Of a stretch of DNA of 6,642 bases, positions 1-5,842 are shown piece after piece. A program made the position numbers and the translations under genes. Below the pieces are notes generated by a model that did no database searches, had not been told where the DNA came from, and saw nothing but the letters and a program-made list of their open reading frames with translations. Each line of letters begins with the position of its first letter. Position 1 is the first letter of the stretch. The DNA is from an uncultured Rhodovulum sp. (GTDB lineage Bacteria; Pseudomonadota; Alphaproteobacteria; Rhodobacterales; Rhodobacteraceae), in the NCBI GenBank assembly GCA_946221765.1, contig CAMIMK010000177.1:1-6642 (forward strand). The letters run 5' to 3'.

Positions 1-350
1 AGCTCCGCCCGCCAGTCACGGCCAAGGTCGCCCGGAGCTACAACAGCGCGAGCCCCAACGGCGTCGGCTTCGCCGTTCCGGCCGGCACGCCGGTCAAGGC
101 CGCGGCAAGTGGCGAGGTCGCGCTCATCTCCGAGGAGCTGGGCGGTCTCGGGACGATCGTGCTGATCCGCCACCCGGACGACCTGCTGACCACCTATTCG
201 ACGCTGTCGGACGTGACGGTGAAGAAGGGCGACAAGGTCTCGGCGGGGCAGGTCATCGGCAAGGTCGCCCCCCGCGACAAGCCGGAGCTGCAGTTCGACG
301 TTTTCCGCGGCACCACGAGCGTCGACCCCACCCCCTACATCGGGGGGTGA
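1..350 (+). CDS. NlpD/EnvC-like protein, degenerate M23 (LytM) domain, 3' end only
   Basis: The reading frame enters open at base 3 and gives 115 residues before the TGA at 348-350; the start lies outside the window. The visible part is a LytM/M23 beta-lattice domain: the AVPAGTPVKAAASGEV stretch (residues 24-39), LGTIVLIRHPDDLLTTYSTL (49-68), the KKGDKVSAGQVIGKV strand (74-88) and the closing ELQFDVFRG (95-103). Active M23 endopeptidases bind zinc through HxGxD, a His in YAHL and HLH. Here these positions are P18 and G22, T67, and E95 and Q97, so every ligand is lost. This is the pattern of NlpD/EnvC-type amidase activators, which are periplasmic or outer-membrane proteins that switch on cell-wall amidases during division rather than cutting peptidoglycan. 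The N-terminal half, where a lipoprotein signal and LysM repeats would be expected, cannot be seen, so the exact subfamily is inferred. Confidence 0.85.
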   Translation, partial: LRPPVTAKVARSYNSASPNGVGFAVPAGTPVKAAASGEVALISEELGGLGTIVLIRHPDDLLTTYSTLSDVTVKKGDKVSAGQVIGKVAPRDKPELQFDVFRGTTSVDPTPYIGG

Positions 351-577
351 GCGGCGGCCGCGCGGCGGGTGGCGCATCGCGCCCGCGCGCCCCGCGCTGC
401 GCCGGCGGTCCGGTCCCGGGCGATCCGGGATAGCGCGCCCCGGGATAACGCCCGGCGCTCCTCCGCCCCGCCTCGCCCCGTGGGGGCGCCCGCTGCCTTT
501 CGCGGCTCCTGGTCCGGTCCGCCTCTGGTGCGGCGCGGCATGCGGGCCTATATCGGGAGCAAGGGGACGGAGGGGAC
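351..577. other. 227-bp gap between the M23-domain gene and hslV
   Basis: No convincing gene is present; the short open frames here have no family resemblance. The stretch contains weak GC-only hairpins (GGCGC/GCGCC at 371-383; TCCCGG/CCGGGA at 414-430) and a direct repeat of CCGGGATA at 425-432 and 440-447. Because of that repeat, TCCCGG at 414-419 can pair with either copy. None is followed by a T-run, so a factor-independent terminator is not clear, although the hairpins may trim or pause the upstream transcript. The last 60 bases hold the likely hslV promoter and ribosome binding site. Confidence 0.5.
525..553 (+). promoter_or_regulatory. Putative RpoH (heat-shock) promoter of hslV
   Basis: CCTATAT at 547-553 fits the alphaproteobacterial RpoH -10 pattern (CYTATNT, recalled from the literature) at every position. 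The best -35 candidate is CTGGTG at 525-530, a weak match to CTTGAA, 16 bp upstream. Transcription would begin near 560, leaving a leader under 20 nt with the Shine-Dalgarno GGAGGGG at 569-575 just before the ATG at 578. HslVU is a classic heat-shock protease, so the assignment makes biological sense, but the poor -35 keeps confidence moderate. Confidence 0.45.
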
Positions 578-1141
578 ATGACCGAGACGGAACGCTTTCC
601 CGGATGGCACGGGACAACCATCATCGGGGTGCGCAAGGACGGGCGCGTCGTGATCGCCGGGGACGGCCAGGTGAGCCTCGGCCCGACGGTGATCAAGGGC
701 ACCGCCCGCAAGGTCCGCCGCATCGAGCCGGGCGGCAAGCCGGTGCTCTGCGGCTTCGCCGGCTCTACCGCCGACGCCTTCACCCTGCTGGAGCGGCTGG
801 AGCGCAAGCTAGAGGCCACCCCGGGGCAGCTCTCCCGCGCCTGCGTCGAGCTCGCCAAGGACTGGCGCATGGACAAGTACCTGCGCAACCTCGAGGCCAT
901 GCTGATCGTCTCGGACGGCCGTGACCTTCTCGTCATCACCGGCGCCGGCGACGTGCTGGAGCCCGAGCATGACGTGGCCGCGATCGGCTCCGGCGGCAAT
1001 TACGCGCTGGCCGCGGCGCGGGCGCTGATGGACGGCGCTCTCGACGCCGAGGCCATTGCCCGCAGGGCGATGGCGATCGCCGCCGACATATGCGTCTACA
1101 CCAACGGCAACCTGACGGTGGAGAGCCTCGATGCCCGCTGA
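578..1141 (+). CDS. hslV: HslV, threonine peptidase subunit of the HslUV protease
   Basis: This is the proteolytic subunit of the cytoplasmic HslUV (ClpYQ) complex: two hexameric rings that degrade proteins unfolded by HslU. The 187-residue product carries a 12-residue propeptide ending in WHG, followed by the catalytic Thr13-Thr14. Self-cleavage after Gly12 would expose Thr13 as N-terminal nucleophile. In mature numbering the proteasome-like residues Asp17 and Lys33 are present (D29 in AGDG, K45 in ARKVRR), as are the GFAGSTADAFTL strand (59-70), ELAKDWR (91-97) and AIGSGG (135-140, S138). The ATG at 578 has a strong Shine-Dalgarno (GGAGGGG, 569-575), and the propeptide length fits alphaproteobacterial HslV; E. 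coli HslV has only Met before its Thr. A DUF2585 gene follows in the same frame, its ATG 18 nt past the stop, then hslU. Identity is effectively certain. Confidence 0.98.
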   Translation: MTETERFPGWHGTTIIGVRKDGRVVIAGDGQVSLGPTVIKGTARKVRRIEPGGKPVLCGFAGSTADAFTLLERLERKLEATPGQLSRACVELAKDWRMDKYLRNLEAMLIVSDGRDLLVITGAGDVLEPEHDVAAIGSGGNYALAAARALMDGALDAEAIARRAMAIAADICVYTNGNLTVESLDAR

Positions 1142-1156
1142 GGGTGCCGGTCCCCG

Positions 1157-1729
1157 GTGATGGCAGAGGCCCGCCATCGGCGCTGGCTTCTCCTCGCCGC
1201 CGCGCTGGTCGTGGCCCAGGCGCTGGTCCTGCGCGCCATGGGCCAGCCGTGGATCTCCGCCTCCGGCACCATCCGCCTCTGGCAGGGCGTGGTGCAGTCG
1301 AGCGAGAACAGCCAGCACATCGCCGACTGGTACACCCTCAGCCACATCGTCCATGGGATCATCTTCCATGGCATTCTGTGGCTCGTCCTGCCGCGCCGCA
1401 TCCCCCTTGCCCAGCGCCTCGCGATGGCGGTGGCGGTGGAAGTGGGCTGGGAACTGCTGGAGAACACCGATTTCGTCATCAACCGCTATCGCGAAACGAC
1501 GATCTCGCTCGACTATTTCGGCGACAGCGTCCTCAACTCGGTCTTCGACACCCTGTGGATGTCGCTCGGCTTCCTCCTTGCCGCGCGCCTGCCGTGGCGG
1601 GCCACGCTGGCGCTGGCCATCGCGCTGGAACTCGTCGCCGCCTGGGCGATCCGCGACAACCTGACCCTCAACATCCTCATGCTCATCCACCCGTCCGAGG
1701 CCGTCCGGGCCTGGCAGGCGGGTGGCTGA
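1157..1729 (+). CDS. DUF2585 (UPF0314) family membrane protein, function unknown
   Basis: About 190 residues with five likely membrane segments: roughly 10-28, 61-79, 86-101, 127-144 and 148-165. Overall character and the motifs ENSQHIADWYTLSHIVHG (50-67), VGWELLENTDFVINRY (96-111), DYFGDSVLNSVFD (119-131) and RDNLTLN (166-172) match DUF2585, a family known to me mainly from alphaproteobacteria and without an assigned function. Many conserved polar and charged residues (H54, D57, H64, H67, E95, E99, E102, N103, D119, D123, N127, D131, D167, N168) lie in or beside membrane segments, which suggests an intramembrane binding or catalytic site; that is inference. The start is GTG at 1157 or ATG at 1160; both are in frame, and the GAGGG at 1140-1144 is rather far upstream (12 or 15 nt). 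The gene sits tightly between hslV (15-nt gap) and hslU (18-nt gap), so co-transcription is likely, though that does not prove a role in proteolysis. Confidence 0.9.
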   Translation: MMAEARHRRWLLLAAALVVAQALVLRAMGQPWISASGTIRLWQGVVQSSENSQHIADWYTLSHIVHGIIFHGILWLVLPRRIPLAQRLAMAVAVEVGWELLENTDFVINRYRETTISLDYFGDSVLNSVFDTLWMSLGFLLAARLPWRATLALAIALELVAAWAIRDNLTLNILMLIHPSEAVRAWQAGG

Positions 1730-1747
1730 TCCCCCCGGGAGACCCCT

Positions 1748-3058
1748 ATGACCGAACTCACCCCGCGCGAGATCGTCTCGGAACTCGACCGCTTCATCAT
1801 CGGCCAGTCCGATGCCAAGCGTGCCGTCGCCGTGGCGCTGCGGAACCGCTGGCGGCGCAAGCAGCTGCCCGATGACATCCGCGAGGAAGTCTATCCCAAG
1901 AACATCCTGATGATCGGCCCGACCGGCGTCGGCAAGACCGAGATTTCCCGCCGCCTCGCCAAGCTCGCGAAGGCCCCCTTCCTGAAGGTCGAGGCGACCA
2001 AGTTCACAGAGGTCGGCTATGTCGGCCGCGACGTGGAGCAGATCATCCGCGATCTCGTCGATGCCGCCATCGTCATGGTGCGGGCCGACATGCGCGAGCG
2101 GGTGAAGACCCGCGCCCACGAGGCCGCCGAGAGCCGCGTGATCGATGCGCTGGCCGGGGAGGGCGCCCGCGACCAGACCCGCGAGATGTTCCGGCGCAAG
2201 CTCCGCGCCGGCGAACTCGACGACAAGGAGATCGAGCTGGAGGTCGCCGACACCTCGAACCCCTTTCCCGCCATGGATATTCCGGGCCAGCCCGGGATGG
2301 CGGGCATGGGCGGCATGAACCTTGGCGACATCTTCGGCAAGGCCTTCGGCGGCCGCAGGGTGCGGCGGCGGCTGAGCGTCGCCCAGTCCTATGAGGTGCT
2401 GATCGCCGAGGAGGCGGACAAGCTGCTCGACAGCGAGGCCGTGACCCGCGACGCCATCCATGCGGTGGAGCAGAACGGCATCGTCTTCCTCGACGAGATC
2501 GACAAGGTCTGCGCCCGGGCCGAGACCCGCGGCGCCGATGTCAGCCGCGAGGGCGTGCAGCGCGACCTGCTGCCGCTGATCGAGGGCACGACCGTCTCGA
2601 CCAAGCATGGCCCGGTGAAGACCGACCATGTCCTCTTCATCGCCTCGGGCGCCTTCCACATCGCCAAGCCCTCGGACCTCCTGCCCGAGTTGCAGGGCCG
2701 CCTGCCGATCCGGGTCGAGCTGAAGCCGCTGACCGAGGCGGATTTCGTGCGGATCCTGACCGAGACCGACAATGCGCTGACGCGCCAGTATACCGAACTG
2801 ATGGCGACCGAGACCGTCAGCGTGCGCTTCACCGAGGATGGCATCGCCGCGCTTGCCCGGATCGCGGCCGAGGTGAACGGCAGTGTCGAGAACATCGGCG
2901 CCCGGCGCCTCTACACGATCCTGGAGCGGGTCTTCGAGGATCTCGGCTTCAATGCGCCCGATCGTCCGGGCGAGACGGTGACGGTGGACGCCGCCTTCGT
3001 CGAGGCCCAGGTCGGCGCGCTGGCCCGATCGGCGGACGTGTCGCGCTATGTGCTGTGA
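1748..3058 (+). CDS. hslU: HslU, AAA+ unfoldase subunit of the HslUV protease
   Basis: HslU is the ATP-driven unfoldase that feeds substrates into the HslV chamber. The 436-residue product shows the full family architecture: N-terminal TPREIVSELDRFIIGQ (5-20), Walker A GPTGVGKT (57-64), pore loop GYVG (90-93) that grips substrate, an inserted I-domain of about 105-240 with a Gly/Met-rich flexible segment (176-202), Walker B IVFLDEID (245-252), the arginine-finger region ELQGRLPIRVEL (314-325, R318), sensor-2 GARRL (384-388) and the C-terminal tail SRYVL, which inserts between HslV subunits to activate them. Length is normal (E. coli 443). The ATG at 1748 has GGGAG at 1737-1741, 6 nt upstream. 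It follows the DUF2585 stop by 18 nt and probably shares the hslV transcript. No truncation or missing catalytic residue is seen. Confidence 0.99.
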   Translation: MTELTPREIVSELDRFIIGQSDAKRAVAVALRNRWRRKQLPDDIREEVYPKNILMIGPTGVGKTEISRRLAKLAKAPFLKVEATKFTEVGYVGRDVEQIIRDLVDAAIVMVRADMRERVKTRAHEAAESRVIDALAGEGARDQTREMFRRKLRAGELDDKEIELEVADTSNPFPAMDIPGQPGMAGMGGMNLGDIFGKAFGGRRVRRRLSVAQSYEVLIAEEADKLLDSEAVTRDAIHAVEQNGIVFLDEIDKVCARAETRGADVSREGVQRDLLPLIEGTTVSTKHGPVKTDHVLFIASGAFHIAKPSDLLPELQGRLPIRVELKPLTEADFVRILTETDNALTRQYTELMATETVSVRFTEDGIAALARIAAEVNGSVENIGARRLYTILERVFEDLGFNAPDRPGETVTVDAAFVEAQVGALARSADVSRYVL

Positions 3059-3077
3059 CGGCCGGTCCCGCCGGCCG
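3059..3077 (+). terminator. GC-only hairpin directly after the hslU stop codon
   Basis: A perfect 7-bp stem, CGGCCGG (3059-3065) with CCGGCCG (3071-3077), closes a 5-nt loop and begins at the base after the hslU TGA. No T-run follows, so it may act as a transcript 3'-end stabiliser or partial attenuator between hslU and the GntR gene rather than a full intrinsic terminator. Confidence 0.4.
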
Positions 3078-3112
3078 GGTGCAGGGGCCGGCGCCGGGAG
3101 CCGCGTGCGGCC

Positions 3113-3763
3113 ATGATCGAGCGGGACCGCTTTGCCGACTCCTCCCTGACGGCGCATGAGCGGGTCTATCGCACCCTGCGGGCCCGGGTGATGCACGGGC
3201 TGGCCGCGCCGGGCGAGAGCCTCACGCTCCGGGGCATCGCCGCGGATTTCGGCGTCAGCATGACGCCGGCGCGCGAGGCGGTGCGCCGCCTCGTCGCCGA
3301 GGGCGCGCTCAAGCTCTCGGCCTCGGGCCGGGTCTCGACCCCCGAGCTCAGCTCGGAGCGGATCGAGGAACTGGCGGCCCTCCGGGCGCTGCTGGAGCCG
3401 GAACTCGCCTCGCGGGCCCTGCCCCGGGCGCATCTGGCACTGATCGACCGCATGACGGCGATCAACGGCGTCATCGAGGAGATGATCGTGAAGGGCGACT
3501 CCAGCGGCTATGTCCGCACCAACCTGGAATTCCACCGCACGCTCTACCTGCGGGCGCAGGCCCCGGCGATGCTGGCACTGGTCGAGACGGTCTGGCTGCA
3601 GGCCGGCCCGACCATGCGCCTGCTCTACGAGCGGATGCAGCGCCGCCAGGCCGGCGAGATGCACCGCAAGATCATCGCCGCCCTGCGCGCCGGCGACGAT
3701 CCCGGCCTGCGCCTCGCCATCCGCATGGACGTGACGCAGGGCCTGCGCATGCTGGCGGTGTAG
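3113..3763 (+). CDS. GntR-family transcriptional regulator, FadR/FCD subfamily
   Basis: A 216-residue DNA-binding regulator. The N-terminal winged helix (about 12-78) contains the GntR recognition segment LTLRGIAADFGVSMTPAREAVRRL. The C-terminal half (about 82-212) is an all-helical FCD ligand-binding domain starting SSERIEELAALRALLEPELA. FCD domains usually hold a metal with Asp-x3-His plus two further His. Here the positions read N137, H141, H184 (EMHRKI) and D206 (RMDVTQ), so two of the four differ from the usual set; effectors of such proteins are typically small carboxylic acids, but nothing here identifies this one. ATG 3113 is the only sensible start; GGGAG at 3096-3100 is 12 nt upstream, rather far. 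The gene follows hslU by 54 bp on the same strand, but a hairpin sits between them and functional linkage is doubtful. No metabolic target gene is adjacent in the window. Confidence 0.95.
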   Translation: MIERDRFADSSLTAHERVYRTLRARVMHGLAAPGESLTLRGIAADFGVSMTPAREAVRRLVAEGALKLSASGRVSTPELSSERIEELAALRALLEPELASRALPRAHLALIDRMTAINGVIEEMIVKGDSSGYVRTNLEFHRTLYLRAQAPAMLALVETVWLQAGPTMRLLYERMQRRQAGEMHRKIIAALRAGDDPGLRLAIRMDVTQGLRMLAV

Positions 3764-3765
3764 GG

Positions 3766-3789
3766 GAGGGGCCGCCCGGCCGCCCCCTC
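3766..3789 (+). terminator. Candidate terminator hairpin after the GntR gene
   Basis: GAGGGG (3766-3771) pairs with CCCCTC (3784-3789) around a 12-nt GC-rich loop, starting 3 nt after the TAG stop at 3761-3763. There is no following T-tract, as is frequent in very GC-rich genomes, so termination strength is uncertain. It lies between converging transcripts. Confidence 0.45.
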
Positions 3790-3832
3790 ATACGACCTCC
3801 GGCTGCATCCTTCGGAAGCCGCCGCCCTTGCC

Positions 3833-3854
3833 GGTCCAGCCCGAAGGCTGGACC
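3833..3854. repeat. Perfect 9-bp hairpin with CGAA loop
   Basis: GGTCCAGCC (3833-3841) and GGCTGGACC (3846-3854) are exact inverse complements around the tetraloop CGAA. No T-run follows on either strand. It is the second clear palindrome of the cluster downstream of the GntR gene. Confidence 0.7.
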
Positions 3855-3883
3855 TGGCTCTGCCGCCGCCGCAAAGGACGCCC

Positions 3884-3922
3884 CGAACCGGCAAAAGCGA
3901 GGCCTTGCCTCGCGCCGGTTCG
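3884..3922. repeat. 16-bp bulged inverted repeat (REP-like)
   Basis: The outer stem CGAACCGGC (3884-3892) pairs perfectly with GCCGGTTCG (3914-3922). The inner stem GCGAGGC (3897-3903) pairs perfectly with GCCTCGC (3907-3913) around a 3-nt CTT loop. The only unpaired bases within the arms are AAAA at 3893-3896, which form a one-sided bulge. Sixteen perfect pairs far exceed what base composition would give by chance. The bulged two-part stem resembles REP-type intergenic palindromes, but family membership is inference. Confidence 0.75.
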
Positions 3923-3952
3923 TCGCCCGGAGCGCGTGAGCGCGGAAGGCGA
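3923..3952. repeat. Hairpin with GTGA (GNRA) tetraloop abutting the bulged repeat
   Basis: TCGCC (3923-3927) pairs with GGCGA (3948-3952) and GCGC (3932-3935) pairs with GCGC (3940-3943). The two stems are separated by a symmetric purine-rich internal loop, CGGA opposite GGAA, and capped by GTGA, which as RNA is a stable GNRA tetraloop. It begins at the base after the 3884-3922 element ends, so the two form one composite unit. Confidence 0.6.
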
Positions 3953-4093
3953 GGGGTCGTCTGCAGGCTCTGCGACCGGGGGAATCGGGACGCGCCTGAC
4001 CGGGTGGGCGCGTGACAAAACCGGGGCGGATGGGACAGTGCCCTTGTGCGGGACATCGGGCGGGAGGTCCGAACCCTTCCCCCGGCCGTCCCC

Positions 4094-4693
4094 TCAGTCC
4101 TCCAGCCCCGCGCTCGGCTGGAACGGTAAGAACGTGCCGTCCGACCAGAGGCCGAGATGCGGGACGCCGTCCACCTCGGCTTCGGTCGCGATCTCGACGA
4201 GCCGGTAGAAGCTCTTGCGGTCGATCCGCGCCTCCAGCCCCGCCCGGACATGCAGATAGGGGGAGGGGGCATCGGCCGCGGGGTCGAAGGCGACCCGGAT
4301 CGCATGCTCGGGCCCGGCCACGACCCGGTCGCCGACCGAGGTGGTGAACACGAGCCGCTGCGTCCGGCCGGCGTCTTCCACGTCGAAATCGACGGCGAGG
4401 AAAGGCACGTCCTCGACGGTGATCCCGACCTTTTCCACCGGCGTCACAAGGTAGTAGCTCCCGCCCTCGCGCTTCAGGATCCGCGAGAACAGCCGCACGA
4501 GCGGCGCCCGCCCGATCGGCGTGCCGAGGTAGAACCACGTTCCGTCCCGCGCGATCCGCATGTCGAGGTCGCCGCAGAAGGGCGGGTTCCACAGATGCAC
4601 AGGCGGCAGGCCCTTTTCGGGAAAGCTGCCTGCGGCGGCGGCAAGCCCGTCGGCCGTTGGAAGTCTGCCGGGATTGTGAACATCTTTCTGCAT
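4094..4693 (-). CDS. DUF1285 family protein
   Basis: A 199-residue soluble protein of family DUF1285 (PF06938). Hallmarks are PPVHLWNPPFCGDLDMRI (30-47), DGTWFYLGTPIGRAPLVRLFSRIL (50-73), YLVTPVEKVGITVEDVPFLAV (81-101), the LVFTTSVGDRVVAGPEHAIRV segment (114-134), PYLHVRAGLEARIDRKSFYRLVEIA (145-169) and the closing GLWSDGTFLPF (181-191). As I recall, crystal structures of this family show a repeated beta-rich fold with a suggested signalling role, but no biochemical function is established. There is no signal peptide or membrane segment. The ATG at 4693 is supported by AGGTGA on the minus strand at 4708-4703, 9 nt upstream. The gene diverges from moxR across 141 bp; a shared control region is possible but a functional link is inference. 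Confidence 0.93.
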   Translation of the reverse strand: MQKDVHNPGRLPTADGLAAAAGSFPEKGLPPVHLWNPPFCGDLDMRIARDGTWFYLGTPIGRAPLVRLFSRILKREGGSYYLVTPVEKVGITVEDVPFLAVDFDVEDAGRTQRLVFTTSVGDRVVAGPEHAIRVAFDPAADAPSPYLHVRAGLEARIDRKSFYRLVEIATEAEVDGVPHLGLWSDGTFLPFQPSAGLED

Positions 4694-4720
4694 TGTCGCG
4701 CGTCACCTGCGGGGTATGCT
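4693..4720 (+). promoter_or_regulatory. Candidate housekeeping promoter for moxR-DUF58
   Basis: TTGTCG (4693-4698) and TATGCT (4715-4720) lie 16 bp apart, each matching the sigma-70 consensus at 4 of 6 positions. Transcription would start near 4727 and give a leader of about 108 nt that contains the tandem duplication and hairpins described separately. The -35 overlaps the DUF1285 start codon, so the two divergent promoters would be interleaved. Confidence 0.35.
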
Positions 4721-4731
4721 CGCCTTGGGCG

Positions 4732-4760
4732 AAGATAGGTCTCCGGCCGGGCCCCGGCAA
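4732..4760 (-). promoter_or_regulatory. Candidate housekeeping promoter for the DUF1285 gene
   Basis: On the minus strand, TTGCCG (-35, bases 4760-4755) and TATCTT (-10, bases 4737-4732) are separated by 17 bp, the ideal spacing. Each box matches the sigma-70 consensus at 4 of 6 positions. The transcript would have a leader of about 30 nt that includes the AGGTGA ribosome binding site. Confidence 0.4.
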
Positions 4761-4765
4761 CAACC

Positions 4766-4793
4766 GCTGGCAGACGGGCGCTGGCAGACGGGC
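4766..4793 (+). repeat. Perfect 14-bp tandem duplication in the moxR leader
   Basis: The 14-mer GCTGGCAGACGGGC occurs twice without any gap, at 4766-4779 and 4780-4793. CCGCTGG at 4764-4770 can pair with CCAGCGG at 4812-4818, and the second copy (CGCTGG, 4779-4784) can pair with most of the same target. A separate hairpin, CGGGCA/TGCCCG (4789-4806), sits in between. The target lies just before the moxR ribosome binding site (GAGAGAGG, 4823-4830). Confidence 0.7.
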
Positions 4794-4834
4794 ATCGCCC
4801 TGCCCGGGAGGCCAGCGGCCCCGAGAGAGGCACC

Positions 4835-5838
<1,004 letters not shown>

Positions 5839-5842
<4 letters not shown>

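Larger units (their letters stand above)
3790..4093. other. Gene-free convergent intergenic region rich in palindromes
   Basis: Between the 3' ends of the GntR gene (+) and the DUF1285 gene (-), about 300 bp carry no protein I can support. The stretch instead contains a series of inverted repeats spaced closely or touching: 3800-3821 (CGGCT, 3-nt bulge, TCC, loop TTC, GGA, AGCCG), 3833-3854, 3884-3922, 3923-3952, 3955-3977 (GGTCG/CGACC with inner CAG/CTG) and 3990-4013 (ACGCGCC/GGCGCGT, 10-nt loop). The strongest are listed separately. This looks like a REP/BIME-type intergenic palindromic cluster or a structured transcript; whether related copies exist elsewhere in the genome cannot be seen here. 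Confidence 0.6.

Noticed and set aside
369..581. A 70-codon open frame in the gap before hslV
   Set aside because: Arg/Ala/Pro-rich, no ribosome binding site, no similarity I recognise, and it overlaps the hslV start.
1090..1875. A 261-codon plus-strand open frame overlapping the hslV end, DUF2585 and the hslU start
   Set aside because: It overlaps three genes with strong family support and shows only an Arg/Pro/His-rich sequence.
809..3664. A 951-codon open frame on the minus strand, antisense to hslV, DUF2585, hslU and the GntR gene
   Set aside because: Its great length is striking, but the product is low-complexity (rich in His, Asp, Gly, Leu, Arg) with no recognisable domain. It mirrors the GC-rich codon pattern of well-identified genes on the other strand, so it is a composition artefact.
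3828..4208. A 126-codon plus-strand open frame across the gene-free stretch
   Set aside because: It translates the palindromes and then runs antisense into DUF1285. There is no convincing ribosome binding site, and the composition is not protein-like.
3672..4763. A 363-codon minus-strand open frame overlapping the DUF1285 gene and the palindromic spacer
   Set aside because: It covers DUF1285 in another frame and yields an Arg/Pro/Ala-rich sequence without family features; DUF1285 itself has clear hallmarks.
4766..4793. Tandem repeat considered as a CRISPR or attachment site
   Set aside because: There are only two directly adjacent 14-bp copies with no spacers, no integrase or cas gene, and no tRNA nearby.
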